Positions 17,055-26,650 of a stretch of DNA of 64,000 bases are shown in pieces (positions within the stretch are counted from its first letter, which is position 1; every line of letters begins with the position of its first letter). Below the pieces are notes generated by a model. That model was not told the origin of the DNA. It saw only the letters and a list, made by a program, of their open reading frames with translations, and ran no database searches. This DNA comes from 4572-123 sp002084545. GTDB lineage: Bacteria > Desulfobacterota > Desulfobacteria > Desulfobacterales > 4572-123. The translations under genes and the position numbers were made by a program. The stretch is from NCBI GenBank assembly GCA_029939715.1, contig JAOZSJ010000002.1, positions 8,559-72,558 on the forward strand. The letters are read 5' to 3'.

Positions 17055-17795
17055 ATGCGAAATCGTATTATTTCACTTAGTATATTATTTTTCATCGGCA
17101 CCACGTCGGTTCTTTTTTTTATAATAGCCCTTGTAATATGGGCTTTTACAGTCCTGTTCGACCGGCGGCTGGTTATTTTGCATCGTTTTACATCATTATG
17201 GGCTTCCATTTATCTGTGGGTCGTTCCCGCCTGGTCGGTTTCCATTAAAGGGCGGGATAAAATTAAAAAAGATAGAACCTATCTGGTCGTATCCAACCAT
17301 CAGTCCCAACTTGATATTCTTGCTGCCTTCAGACTTTTTTTCCATTTCAAATGGGTGTCCAAAGCTGAAATTTTTAAAGTGCCCCTGATTGGCTGGAACA
17401 TGGTTTTAAATCGGTATATCAAACTGAAACGGGGGGTCGGTAAAAGCGTTAAAACAATGATGCTTCAATGTGAAAAAACTCTGGCACAAGGCAGTTCGGT
17501 ATATTTTTTCCCCGAGGGCACCCGTTCCAAAACCGGCCTTTTAAAACAGTTTAAAACCGGCGCTTTTATTCTGGCGCATAAAACAAAATCACCTATTCTT
17601 CCAATTGTTATTAACGGAACAAAAAACGCTCTGCCCAAACACAGCATAAACTTCCATGGCCGACATTCTATAAGCGTCGAGGTCCTGGATGAAATTCCAT
17701 ATAAATATTATTCACACTTTTCCGTGGAGGAAACCGCTGAATTTATTCGTCACAAAATAATTAAACACGTTGATGAACACAAGCTTATACACTAA
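17055..17795 (+). CDS. plsC: 1-acyl-sn-glycerol-3-phosphate acyltransferase
   Basis: A 246-residue membrane-bound acyltransferase. There is an N-terminal hydrophobic segment (residues 5-33), the NHxxxxD catalytic motif (SNHQSQLDIL) and the glycerophosphate-binding FPEGTRS motif. It acylates lysophosphatidic acid to phosphatidic acid. No strong Shine-Dalgarno is visible before the ATG. It is a single gene, convergent with efp. Confidence 0.93.
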   Translation: MRNRIISLSILFFIGTTSVLFFIIALVIWAFTVLFDRRLVILHRFTSLWASIYLWVVPAWSVSIKGRDKIKKDRTYLVVSNHQSQLDILAAFRLFFHFKWVSKAEIFKVPLIGWNMVLNRYIKLKRGVGKSVKTMMLQCEKTLAQGSSVYFFPEGTRSKTGLLKQFKTGAFILAHKTKSPILPIVINGTKNALPKHSINFHGRHSISVEVLDEIPYKYYSHFSVEETAEFIRHKIIKHVDEHKLIH

Positions 17796-17860
17796 AACAG
17801 GTAATCTATCAGCAACTATATGATTGCTCATGGCAGTTGATATTTTCGTTAATTACAAAA

Positions 17861-18424
17861 TTACTCCTTGACACGTTCAACATACTGACCGGTTCTTGTA
17901 TCAATTTTTATCAGCGAGCCCTCATCGACAAAGGGTGGAACCTGAAGAACAAGGCCGGTTTCGAGCGTAGCAGGTTTTGAATCGCCCGAGGCGGTATCTC
18001 CCTTGACCCATGGATCGGTTTTTTCAATGCGTAGTTCAACAAAATTCGGCAGAGTGATGCCTATGGGGCTTCCGCCAAATAAAAGGGCGCTGCAGACAGT
18101 GTTTTCCTTAAGGAGGTCTTTAGCCTCGCTGATCTGATCTTCTGTCAGGAATTCCTGTTCGTAGTTGGTGGTATTCATGAAACAGTAACTGCCCCCGTCA
18201 TAATAAAGATACTCCATCTCAACTTCTTCCAGGTCGGCTTCCTTGAACTTTTCCCCGGATCGATACGTTCTGTCAAATTGGCTGCCTGTAATCATATTTT
18301 TTAATCTGCATTTGTAGAGGGCCTGCCCCTTGCCGGGTTTTACGAATTCAAACTGGACAATCACATACGGATCGCCATCGATTTCGATTTTCAGACCTTT
18401 TCTAAGATCGCCGCTTTCATACAT
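17861..18424 (-). CDS. efp: translation elongation factor P
   Basis: A 187-residue, three-domain EF-P of normal length. The loop KPGKGQA has Lys32 at the tip, the position modified in many bacteria. EF-P rescues ribosomes stalled at polyproline. No modification gene (epmA, epmB or earP) is seen nearby. It is divergent from guaA across 197 bp. Confidence 0.97.
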   Translation of the reverse strand: MYESGDLRKGLKIEIDGDPYVIVQFEFVKPGKGQALYKCRLKNMITGSQFDRTYRSGEKFKEADLEEVEMEYLYYDGGSYCFMNTTNYEQEFLTEDQISEAKDLLKENTVCSALLFGGSPIGITLPNFVELRIEKTDPWVKGDTASGDSKPATLETGLVLQVPPFVDEGSLIKIDTRTGQYVERVKE

Positions 18425-18621
18425 CTTTTTTATTCCTCCTGAAATTACTTATTAAATAAAGTTGACTTTTTCCAAGTTCTCTAACATATTCACTTTGTTT
18501 TCGCAATTTGTTTAACCGCCCTGATGAAGTTAAAAAACAATAAATTGCATGACGAATTAATCAACAATCAAATTTTCCATAAATCAAGGATTGATGGTCA
18601 GCAACCTGTTGCGAGGTTTTT

Positions 18622-20151
18622 ATGATACTTGTTATTGATTTTGGTTCACAGTACAATCAACTAATTGCCCGCAGGGTCAGAGAGGCGCATGTCTTTTGCC
18701 AGATCGAACCACCCTCCATCAGCATGGATGCCATCCGCAAACTTAATCCCGACGGCATTATTCTGTCGGGTGGACCGGCAAGTATTTATGACAAAAACAG
18801 TCCGAAAATCGATCGGGCCGTTCTGGATTTAAAAATTCCGATTCTTGGTATCTGCTACGGAATGCAGTTTATGGTTGACGCCTTGGGCGGCAATGTAGAA
18901 CACGCCGGGAAGCGCGAATATGGTTTTGCCGAATTTGAGGTCAAAAAACAGGAAGACATTTTTCAAAATGTCGATAAAAAAACAAAATGCTGGATGAGTC
19001 ATGGCGATTCCATTGTAAAACTGCCCCGGGGATTTTCCATCGCAGGATCCACGACAAATACCCGGATTGCGGCAGTGACCAACAAGAAAAAAAACCTTTA
19101 CGGGCTTCAATTTCACCCCGAGGTCGAACATACGGTTCAGGGGCAAACCATGCTGCGCAACTTTCTGTTTACTGTATGCGGATGCAAGCGCAACTGGAGC
19201 ATGAAATCATTTGCCAAAGATGCGATCTCCCAGATCCGGGAAACAGTGCAGGATAAAAAAGTGATCCTGGGATTAAGCGGAGGGGTCGATTCATCAGTCA
19301 GCGCTGTTTTAATCAACGAGGCTATCGGTAAAAATCTTACATGCATTTTTGTGGATAACGGACTGTTACGAAAGGACGAAGCTGCAAAGCTCAAAAAGAC
19401 ACTTCGGCAGCACTTGAAAATTAAAATTCGATTTGTCGCCGCCCGCAACCTTTTTCTAAATGCTCTGTCTAAAGTTACCGAGCCAGAAAAAAAGAGAAAA
19501 ATTATCGGCAAAGTTTTTATGGATGTATTTGAAAAGGAAGCTAAAAAAATAACAGGGGCTGAATTCTTGGCCCAGGGGACGCTTTATCCCGATGTTATTG
19601 AATCGGTATCGGCATTTGGGGGACCATCCGCAGTTATCAAATCACACCATAATGTCGGGGGGCTGCCCGGCAAAATGAAACTCAAGCTTGTCGAACCCTT
19701 GAAATTTCTTTTTAAAGATGAGGTTCGCCTGTTGGGTGCGGAACTGGGAATGCCTGATGATCTTATCTGGCGCCAGCCGTTTCCCGGACCGGGCCTTGCC
19801 ATCCGGATCATCGGAGAGATTACCCGCAAACGGCTGGCAATCCTGAGAGAAGCGGATGCACTTTTGCTTGAAGAAATAAGAGCAAGCGGGTATTATAAAA
19901 AGTTGTGGCAGTCGTTTGGTGTATTGCTGCCCATAAAAAGCGTTGGTGTCATGGGCGATCAGAGAACCTATGAAAATATTCTTGCGATACGGGCCGTCAC
20001 AAGCAGGGATGCCATGACGGCTGACTGGGCCAAACTGCCGCATAAACTTTTGGGAAAGATATCAAATCGAATGATTAACGAAGTAAAAGGAATAAACCGG
20101 GTCGTGTATGATATCAGTTCAAAACCGCCCGGAACTATTGAATGGGAATAA
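18622..20151 (+). CDS. guaA: GMP synthase (glutamine-hydrolysing)
   Basis: A 509-residue two-domain GMP synthase. The class I glutamine amidotransferase domain (1-190) has the nucleophile Cys in GICYGMQF and His/Glu in QFHPEVEHT. The ATP pyrophosphatase domain has the PP-loop LSGGVDSSVSA, and the dimerisation domain ends in GTIEWE as usual. It aminates XMP to GMP. GAGG lies six bases before the ATG. The coiled-coil protein starts 6 bp later and is likely co-transcribed. Confidence 0.98.
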   Translation: MILVIDFGSQYNQLIARRVREAHVFCQIEPPSISMDAIRKLNPDGIILSGGPASIYDKNSPKIDRAVLDLKIPILGICYGMQFMVDALGGNVEHAGKREYGFAEFEVKKQEDIFQNVDKKTKCWMSHGDSIVKLPRGFSIAGSTTNTRIAAVTNKKKNLYGLQFHPEVEHTVQGQTMLRNFLFTVCGCKRNWSMKSFAKDAISQIRETVQDKKVILGLSGGVDSSVSAVLINEAIGKNLTCIFVDNGLLRKDEAAKLKKTLRQHLKIKIRFVAARNLFLNALSKVTEPEKKRKIIGKVFMDVFEKEAKKITGAEFLAQGTLYPDVIESVSAFGGPSAVIKSHHNVGGLPGKMKLKLVEPLKFLFKDEVRLLGAELGMPDDLIWRQPFPGPGLAIRIIGEITRKRLAILREADALLLEEIRASGYYKKLWQSFGVLLPIKSVGVMGDQRTYENILAIRAVTSRDAMTADWAKLPHKLLGKISNRMINEVKGINRVVYDISSKPPGTIEWE

Positions 20152-20157
20152 GCTGCC

Positions 20158-21129
20158 ATGAATGAGAAATACAAATCCGATTTTAAAATTCGTATCGACG
20201 AGGATGAACCCGCTCGCTCCTTCCTTCATTCCGAAGTTGAAAATCAGCAAATAAACAAGCTTCGTAAACGAGTTACTTTTATGTCGGTTTTTACACTCTG
20301 TCTGCTTGCCCTTGCGCTCACTTTCGCATATATCGAAATAAAAAAACAGATGGGTAGTTTTCATGTCAGCGGTTCCAACGGGTTTGAGACCCTTTCCCGG
20401 GACGTTGAGTCCAGATTTTCTTCGTTATCGGTGAAATATGCTGAAGTCGAAGCCAGGTTTTCAGAAAAAATAATCGCCATGGAAAAGTCCGTGACATCTG
20501 TAAAAACCAGTCTTGACAAAACCGCCGCATCCCTGAATAAATCCGTTGCATCCCTGAATAAATCCGTTGCGTTCCTGAATAAATCCGTTGTATCCGTAGA
20601 AAAAACATTAAAAAAAATCCAATCGTCCAAGATCGATAAAAAAGCGCTTTCCAGTCTGAAAAAAGATGTATCCGCAAAGGTCATCACACTTCAAAAGGAG
20701 ATGGAAAATCTTTCCTCCATGCTCCAAAATACGGATAGTGAACACGCTGGAGAACTGGCGGAATTACGCCAGGAGCTTAAATCGATAAGCAGGAATATGG
20801 TTGATTTACAGGATTCCCTTTCCGAGCTGGCCGCCGTTTCAATTCATAGTGTTACAAAAAAAGAGATGAAAGCAAACCTTCATGTTCAGTCCCTTGGTTT
20901 TCAAAACCAGGTGGATGAATTGACTACCCTGTTGAACAGAAATGACGACAAAATAGAAATCCTCATCAGCCGAATCGAGAATCTGAAAAAAGATTTTATT
21001 GAAATTGCAGGCATTGCACCTGACCAGCCTGCGCCGGCCCCCAAACAAATTCCTGAATCATCTGAAAACAAATTGACCGATGATTCCGCCATTATCGATG
21101 GCGGTGTAAAAGAGCAGAATATTCAATAA
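20158..21129 (+). CDS. membrane-anchored coiled-coil protein, unknown function
   Basis: A 323-residue protein of unknown function. It has a charged cytosolic N-terminus (1-38), one membrane segment (about 40-62, VFTLCLLALALTFAYI) and a long coiled coil (about 75-275). The tail is Pro-rich and probably disordered. Three 21-bp tandem repeats at 20527-20589 encode seven-residue units (ASLNKSV), exactly one heptad each, so the coil seems to have grown by duplication. It follows guaA by 6 bp. A structural or envelope role is possible but unproved. Confidence 0.75.
   Translation: MNEKYKSDFKIRIDEDEPARSFLHSEVENQQINKLRKRVTFMSVFTLCLLALALTFAYIEIKKQMGSFHVSGSNGFETLSRDVESRFSSLSVKYAEVEARFSEKIIAMEKSVTSVKTSLDKTAASLNKSVASLNKSVAFLNKSVVSVEKTLKKIQSSKIDKKALSSLKKDVSAKVITLQKEMENLSSMLQNTDSEHAGELAELRQELKSISRNMVDLQDSLSELAAVSIHSVTKKEMKANLHVQSLGFQNQVDELTTLLNRNDDKIEILISRIENLKKDFIEIAGIAPDQPAPAPKQIPESSENKLTDDSAIIDGGVKEQNIQ
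20527..20589 (+). repeat. three 21-bp tandem repeats (heptad units)
   Basis: Units 20527-20547, 20548-20568 and 20569-20589. The first two are identical and the third differs in two bases. They lie in frame inside the coiled-coil gene. Confidence 0.9.
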
Positions 21130-21246
21130 TTAGAGATGCCGCATAACCAAAAGGCGGTACTTGCGAATTAATTCTTCCCGGCATTGATTAAAAAAATAGA
21201 ATTTGCCAAGCATGGACTGCTGAAGCTGAAAATCGTATAAAAGCCG

Positions 21247-22620
21247 CTAATGAAGGTAAGGCAGGCCGTGATAAACTTTTTGGCGGGCTTCCGAGGCTTT
21301 TAGCAGGGGAGGTACTTTGACATCCACGTAATCAAAAACCCGGGCCTGTTTTTTCCCGGTAGTCGGCCGCAGAACTCTTCCAAGATATTGTATGACACGT
21401 CCGCTGAAACGAATGGGTGTTGCGAGAAACAGGGTAGACAGGTCACGGCAGTCAAAGCCTTCGCCTATCAATTGACCGGTGGCGATCAAAATTTTTACCA
21501 TGCCCTGATCGAGTCTTTCCTTCACGCTTTTTCTCTGAATACCGGTTAGATCCCCGGTCAACAGATCCGCATTAATGTTAAACTTGTACTGCAAAATTGT
21601 ACGCAAATTTTCGCAATGTTTTTTCCGGTCGGAAAGTACCAGGCAGACACCGGGGCTGGTTTGAATCTCATGTGCCACATCCGAAGCAATCAAGTGGTTG
21701 CGTCTGTCATCGGCGGTGAGCTCGGAGAGCATTTTGCTGTATTCGTTAACCGGATCGTAATATGGTTTAAAATCCGTATTTCTTGTGAATATTTCAGCGT
21801 GCAGTATATGACCATTTTCAACCAGAACCGACGGATCCACCTCATGATGTACATCCCCTAAATGCCAGAATATCAGCTGCGACAGCTTGTCGCGGCGCCA
21901 GGGCGTTGCTGAAAGGCCCAGCATATACCTGGAATCAAAACAGGTTACGGCTTCTGTAAATGTGCGGCTGGGACAGCGATGGCATTCATCGACAATTAAA
22001 TAACCGATAAAGGGCGCCACCTCGTTTGCACACTTATAAAGGCTCTGGACCAGAGCAACGGTAATTTTTTTTCCGATTTTTTTCCTGCCGCTGCCGATCA
22101 ATCCAACTTCATCGACCGGAATGTTTAAAAAAGATTCTATCCGGTCGATCCATTGAAAGGCCAGATCCTTTGTGTGAACAACAATCAGGGCAGGCTGGCG
22201 CCTTATTGCTATCATATAAAGAGCGATAATCGTCTTGCCTGAACCGGTGGGTGAAGTCAGTGTGCCGAAATCCTTTTTCAGCATTACGGACGCAGCCTGC
22301 TGTTGAAACGATTTCAAACGTCCGCCAAATAAGATTTTTGTTTCCGCCATTTCGCGCCGCTGATCCATGATTTCATAGGGAACATCATGTTTCCGGCACA
22401 GAAGAATCAGATGGCGCATATAGCCACGGGGAATTATCAGGCCGCTGTTTGCGCTTTTTTCATAAAACCGCAAAGATTTCGGCGTCCCCCTGTTCCATCT
22501 TCCCATCCGATTGTTTTCAAGCCATTTGGGGTTGGGAATTTTTAATTTTGCCGTAAGACTGCTTTTAATTTCAAAAGGGATATCCTGGAGGTGAAGATTA
22601 TTTTTAATATATATTTTCAA
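21247..22620 (-). CDS. DEAD/DEAH-box helicase (XPB/type III res-like, SF2)
   Basis: A 457-residue superfamily 2 helicase. Motif I is SPTGSGKT, motif II VDECHRC (DECH), motif III LSATPWRR and motif VI RVIQYLGRVLRP. It is close to the short helicases annotated as 'type III restriction protein res subunit' or archaeal-XPB-like. There is no methylase or nuclease partner nearby, so a restriction role is unlikely; a DNA repair or remodelling role is more plausible. The start is TTG at 22620 with AGGA seven bases upstream. Confidence 0.88.
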   Translation of the reverse strand: MKIYIKNNLHLQDIPFEIKSSLTAKLKIPNPKWLENNRMGRWNRGTPKSLRFYEKSANSGLIIPRGYMRHLILLCRKHDVPYEIMDQRREMAETKILFGGRLKSFQQQAASVMLKKDFGTLTSPTGSGKTIIALYMIAIRRQPALIVVHTKDLAFQWIDRIESFLNIPVDEVGLIGSGRKKIGKKITVALVQSLYKCANEVAPFIGYLIVDECHRCPSRTFTEAVTCFDSRYMLGLSATPWRRDKLSQLIFWHLGDVHHEVDPSVLVENGHILHAEIFTRNTDFKPYYDPVNEYSKMLSELTADDRRNHLIASDVAHEIQTSPGVCLVLSDRKKHCENLRTILQYKFNINADLLTGDLTGIQRKSVKERLDQGMVKILIATGQLIGEGFDCRDLSTLFLATPIRFSGRVIQYLGRVLRPTTGKKQARVFDYVDVKVPPLLKASEARQKVYHGLPYLH

Positions 22621-22759
22621 ACCGTTATCCTGTTAACTCCAAGGGCTGGTTTCAAATTTCAGGTTCCAAATAATCCGTATCAAGCGCAATTGCAAGAGTT
22701 AATGTCATTTTCAGTACCTTGCCGCTTGCGCATATTATTCGTGAAAAACAGTCTGTTTT

Positions 22760-23317
22760 ATGATAGAAGATACCATGCGGATACCTTCACAAAAACAATG
22801 CCGGCAGCTTATTCATAAAATGAAAATGATGGACCATATTGTTGATCACAGTTGTCAGGTATGCCGGGTGGCACTTTTTCTGGCAGATCATTTAATAATA
22901 CAAGGAATCGACCTAAACCGTGAACTGATACATGCCGCGGCCATTCTGCACGATATCACCAAGTCCCGCAGTTTTGAAACCGGTGAAGATCATGCCGTGA
23001 CAGGGGGCCGGTTGCTCACTGAAATGGGCTTCCCGGAAGTCGGCGACATTATCAGACAGCATGTGGTACTGGATTCAAACGTCAATGACCGGCCGCCTGG
23101 TGAAGCTGAAATCGTCAATTATGCCGATAAGCGCGTGCGTCATGACAAAATCGTCTCTTTAGAAAAGCGGATGATTTACATATTGCAGCGTTACGGCAAG
23201 TCGCCCGAACATTGTGTAAGAATTAAAAAACTCTGGCGGGAATCAGCATATATGGAAAAGAAACTTTTCGATTTACTGCCGTTTCAACCCGAGGATTGTT
23301 GTAAAATCAACCCTTAA
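22760..23317 (+). CDS. HD domain phosphohydrolase
   Basis: A 185-residue HD-superfamily protein. Metal ligands are seen in VDHSCQV, ILHDITKS (HD dyad) and IIRQHVV. It resembles the small stand-alone HD proteins with unknown phosphoester substrates. A start at the second ATG (22775) is also possible. Its last 11 bp overlap the end of mtaB on the opposite strand. Confidence 0.85.
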   Translation: MIEDTMRIPSQKQCRQLIHKMKMMDHIVDHSCQVCRVALFLADHLIIQGIDLNRELIHAAAILHDITKSRSFETGEDHAVTGGRLLTEMGFPEVGDIIRQHVVLDSNVNDRPPGEAEIVNYADKRVRHDKIVSLEKRMIYILQRYGKSPEHCVRIKKLWRESAYMEKKLFDLLPFQPEDCCKINP

Positions 23318-24626
23318 AAAGTAGGCCGCATACCCTGCCCTGCTCTGAAACGGATTCAATCCTTACATTTACAATGCTCTCCTTGAGATAATCCTCTCCT
23401 TGAAGCAGAATTGGGATATAGTTGTGGGTCGTGCCTTTTAAATGGCCCGTATCCCTGTCCCTTTTGCCCTCAATAAGAACTTTTGATATTTTTCCAATAT
23501 TTTTTTTATAAAACAGTTTTTTTTTGGCAATGCCAAGTTCGCGCATTCGGCGGCATCGATTTTTGACGACATCATGTTCTACCTGATCCGGAAATCCTGC
23601 CGCGGGCGTTCCCGATCTGGAGGAAAATGGAAATACATGCAGGTACGTTACCGGCATTTCATTGATTAAATTATATGTATTTTCAAAAGCATCATCGGTT
23701 TCGCCGGGAAATCCAACCAGTATATCAGCACCTATTGCAGCATCCGGAAGCAAACCATGTATCTTTTGCACGAGTTCCTTGAAAAAAGCGCCGCTGTAGG
23801 GACGATGCATTCTTTGTAAAATGCTGTCATCTCCGCTTTGCAGAGGAATATGAAAATGATGGCAAAAGACCCCGGAAGAGGCCACCAGACAGATCATTTC
23901 CTCAGTGATCTCGTGGGGCTCGATGGAACTGAGCCGTACACGATCCATGGGCCTTGTTTCGTGAATTTGTCTCAGCATTTCAACCAGAGAGCTCGGGGGT
24001 GCAAAATCAAGTCCGTAGTATCCCAGATGAATGCCGGTCAACACGACTTCCTTAAATCCAGCGGTTTGCAGAGTATTTATATTATGCAGCACTTCGCCGG
24101 CAGGCATGCTGCGGCTTCGTCCCCGGGCATAGGGAACAATGCAGTATGTGCAAAAATTATTACAACCGTCCTGAATCTTGAGAAATGCCCTTGTTCTGCC
24201 GCCCCTGCCGGGGCAGGGGAAATTGGCGAATTTTTTTTCACCGGCAATATCATGACAAATCGTGACCGGATGCGAATTTTTATGTTCTGCAATTTTTGAA
24301 AGCATGGATGGAATTTTGTGCTTATCCGAGTGCCCGATGACATAATCGACGCCGGTGATTTTTTCCAGTTCCGACGGTTCGGTCTGGGCATAGCATCCGG
24401 TTACGATAATACACGCTTCGGGATTTTTTCTTACAGCCTTTCGGATGGCCTGCCTGGATTGCATGGAGGCCTTTTGAGTAACGGTACAGGTATTGATAAT
24501 GCAAAGATCTGTACAAGTTTCATCGGCATTTGAATGCCACCCGGATTTTCTCAAATATTGTGACAATCCATCGGACTCATATTGATTGACCTTGCAGCCC
24601 AGCGTCATGACTTTAAATTTTTTCAT
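23307..24626 (-). CDS. mtaB: tRNA (N6-L-threonylcarbamoyladenosine37-C2)-methylthiotransferase
   Basis: A 439-residue MiaB-like radical SAM protein. The N-terminal UPF0004 domain starts with LGCKVNQYESDG, a signature of the MtaB branch. The radical SAM cluster motif is CNNFCTYCIVPY, and a C-terminal TRAM domain is present. It adds a methylthio group to t6A37 of ANN-decoding tRNAs. The next gene upstream on the same strand is mnmA, another tRNA sulfuration enzyme, 46 bp away. Confidence 0.92.
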   Translation of the reverse strand: MKKFKVMTLGCKVNQYESDGLSQYLRKSGWHSNADETCTDLCIINTCTVTQKASMQSRQAIRKAVRKNPEACIIVTGCYAQTEPSELEKITGVDYVIGHSDKHKIPSMLSKIAEHKNSHPVTICHDIAGEKKFANFPCPGRGGRTRAFLKIQDGCNNFCTYCIVPYARGRSRSMPAGEVLHNINTLQTAGFKEVVLTGIHLGYYGLDFAPPSSLVEMLRQIHETRPMDRVRLSSIEPHEITEEMICLVASSGVFCHHFHIPLQSGDDSILQRMHRPYSGAFFKELVQKIHGLLPDAAIGADILVGFPGETDDAFENTYNLINEMPVTYLHVFPFSSRSGTPAAGFPDQVEHDVVKNRCRRMRELGIAKKKLFYKKNIGKISKVLIEGKRDRDTGHLKGTTHNYIPILLQGEDYLKESIVNVRIESVSEQGRVCGLLFKG

Positions 24627-24672
24627 AATCCCGCTAAGCCTTAGTCGCTTTCATTAAATAATAAGTTATCTC

Positions 24673-25773
24673 TTACTTTATCCAGCCTCCGCCAAGCACT
24701 TCATCATTTTTATAAAAAACAGCCCCCTGGCCCGGCGTAACAGCTTCCTGGAGATCAGCAAACCTGATTTCAGCACAATTATCAGTCATGCGGTAGAGCA
24801 TGGCTGAGACTGCCTTGTGACGATAGCGCAGACGGACTTGAATCTCAACGGGTTTTTTGGGCCGGTTATCGATCCAGTTGATGTTTTCAACGTAACATTC
24901 TTTTGCCAGCGTCTCTTTTTTTCGGCCTACTATAAGACGATTTCGTTGCCGATCAAGCCGGACGACATAGTAAGGTTCGGCCGAGGGGCAGTTTATTCCC
25001 CTCCTCTGGCCTATTGTAAAAAGATGTAAGCCCTTGTGCCGTCCCAGGACTGTTCCCATGGTATCTTCGATCAAACCGGGCCGGGGCTTGAATTCAGGCC
25101 GGTTATCTAAAAATGCGCCATACTTTTTGCTTTTAATAAAACAGATATCCTGACTTTCATCTTTATCTGCTGGAAGCAATTTGTTTTTCCTTGCCAGTTT
25201 CACGACATCTGTTTTTAGCATGCCGCCCAGAGGAAAACAGGCCCGTGCCAACTGTTCCTGGGAAAGCATGGCCAGAAAATAAGACTGTTCCTTGAGCGGA
25301 TCAACACCTTTATAAAGATGAAACCGCCCCATTGAATCTTTTTTTATCAGTGCATAATGTCCTGTAGCCAGCCGGGATGCTCCACGTTCCATGGCAGCTT
25401 CAAGCAGCATACCGAATTTAATATTCGGATTGCAGAAAAGACATGGATTTGGTGTTTTGCCGTTGCGGTAGGTAGTGATAAAATAGTCGACGACAGTTGA
25501 TTGAAATTGTTTACGGCAGTCAACTATATCTATTTTGATATCAAGACGATCGGCTATGGGTGCAAGTTTTTTTAAAGCACTTGTTTTGAAATATTCAAAG
25601 GATTCAATAGTGCCAGCGGGCAATGGCACGCCGGCCCGGGTACAATCGGTATCGGTTTCATAACCGGTGATGAAATGCAATCCAATAATTCTATGATTCT
25701 GTTTTTGCAAAAGGCCGGCGGCAACCAGAGAATCGATTCCGCCGCTTAGTGCAACCGCGGTTAAATGCTTCAT
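24673..25773 (-). CDS. mnmA: tRNA 2-thiouridylase (MnmA family)
   Basis: A 366-residue ATP-pyrophosphatase enzyme with PP-loop ALSGGIDSLVAAG. Two catalytic cysteines occur at the expected places (LFCNPNIKFG and QDICFIKS), and the usual C-terminal beta-barrel ends in VLGGGW. It thiolates U34 of Lys, Glu and Gln tRNAs. The ATG directly abuts the stop codon of the upstream NIL-ferredoxin (TAAATG), implying translational coupling and perhaps sulfur or electron supply by that ferredoxin. The PNPC segment differs from the E. coli form, so it is a divergent MnmA. Confidence 0.88.
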   Translation of the reverse strand: MKHLTAVALSGGIDSLVAAGLLQKQNHRIIGLHFITGYETDTDCTRAGVPLPAGTIESFEYFKTSALKKLAPIADRLDIKIDIVDCRKQFQSTVVDYFITTYRNGKTPNPCLFCNPNIKFGMLLEAAMERGASRLATGHYALIKKDSMGRFHLYKGVDPLKEQSYFLAMLSQEQLARACFPLGGMLKTDVVKLARKNKLLPADKDESQDICFIKSKKYGAFLDNRPEFKPRPGLIEDTMGTVLGRHKGLHLFTIGQRRGINCPSAEPYYVVRLDRQRNRLIVGRKKETLAKECYVENINWIDNRPKKPVEIQVRLRYRHKAVSAMLYRMTDNCAEIRFADLQEAVTPGQGAVFYKNDEVLGGGWIK

Positions 25774-26199
25774 TTATAAAAAAACAGGCGGAGTTGATCG
25801 AATTTCCATTGCCCGAGCGGGGCAGGCCGGTATGCACAGTTCGCAGACACTGCACTTCTTCTGGTCAAATTCCACTGCCATTTCAGGACGTTGAACAAAA
25901 AGAGCACCCGTGGGACAGACTGCGGTACACGCCCCGCAGTGGGTACATTTTTTCTTGTCGCGTTGAATCTCCTGATCGGCATTTTGAACCTTCAGTCCCT
26001 GGTTTTTGAGAAATTTAACGCCGTCCTTGAAATTTTTTATGGAACCGGAAAGCTCGAGCACCATCATTCCTTCCTTGCGGGGAAGGACCGTTGCATTTAG
26101 AATATTAAAAATAAGATCGTACTCTCTGGCAAGCATGCATACAATCGGATTTTGCACCACGGTCTTGGGAAATCTAAGAATAAGTATTTTTGAATACAC
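25774..26199 (-). CDS. NIL domain-containing 2[4Fe-4S] ferredoxin
   Basis: A 141-residue protein with an N-terminal NIL domain (about 1-75, as in methionine-uptake ATPases) and two 4Fe-4S motifs: CTHCGACTAVCP followed by CP, and CSVCELCIPACP. Such NIL-ferredoxins are known in methanogens and Deltaproteobacteria near homocysteine-forming proteins that use sulfide. Here the partner is mnmA, which starts at the base after this stop codon. A role in sulfur transfer to tRNA is my inference. Confidence 0.88.
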   Translation of the reverse strand: MYSKILILRFPKTVVQNPIVCMLAREYDLIFNILNATVLPRKEGMMVLELSGSIKNFKDGVKFLKNQGLKVQNADQEIQRDKKKCTHCGACTAVCPTGALFVQRPEMAVEFDQKKCSVCELCIPACPARAMEIRSTPPVFL

Positions 26200-26650
26200 A
26201 GAATTTCTCCGAAAAATCTTAATTTTTTGCCTGTTTTATAATATATATTATAACTGAATTGCATATAAATGTAAAAACTATTCGGTCTGATGTCAATAAC
26301 AACATTTTGTCTGAATTCATTGAAATTCGGAGAATTTGTCGGAGATATAAGAAAAAAATGAATGTCGGGGCCGACAGGACTATATCATTGCCCGGTTAAA
26401 CATCTGAATTTTGAGATTCGTGTTTTTTATGTCAGAAAATAAAACGATAGGTGACTGATATAATTGAAAAGTAAATAGTGAAAATTGAATAATGAAGGAA
26501 TGCTATCGATTTTATTAAAAAAGAAAGAGCGACCCGCCCGCCTCGCCTGAGGCAAAGCCGATGGCGGGCGGGCGGGAGCGATACCACAAGTTTTCAATTC
26601 TCACCTTTCAATATTCACTTTGGTTCCGGCTTTGCCAGGTCAGGAGTTTA
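26200..26650. other. 451-bp intergenic region with palindromic element
   Basis: No convincing ORF. The left half is AT-rich. The right half (about 26466-26640) is an imperfect inverted repeat with a GC-rich hairpin in the middle. Confidence 0.55.
26466..26640. repeat. imperfect long inverted repeat with GC-rich central hairpin
   Basis: The central arms CCCGCCCGCC (26533-26542) and GGCGGGCGGG (26563-26572) are perfect complements. The flanks, rich in GTGAAAATTGAAT-type sequence on the left and its approximate reverse complement on the right, extend the symmetry over about 175 bp. It looks like a MITE-like or REP-like dispersed element. No transposase is present. Confidence 0.5.

Noticed and set aside
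21247..22620. Helicase as part of a restriction-modification or defence system
   Set aside because: No methylase, nuclease or other defence gene is adjacent; neighbours are housekeeping tRNA-modification and HD genes.
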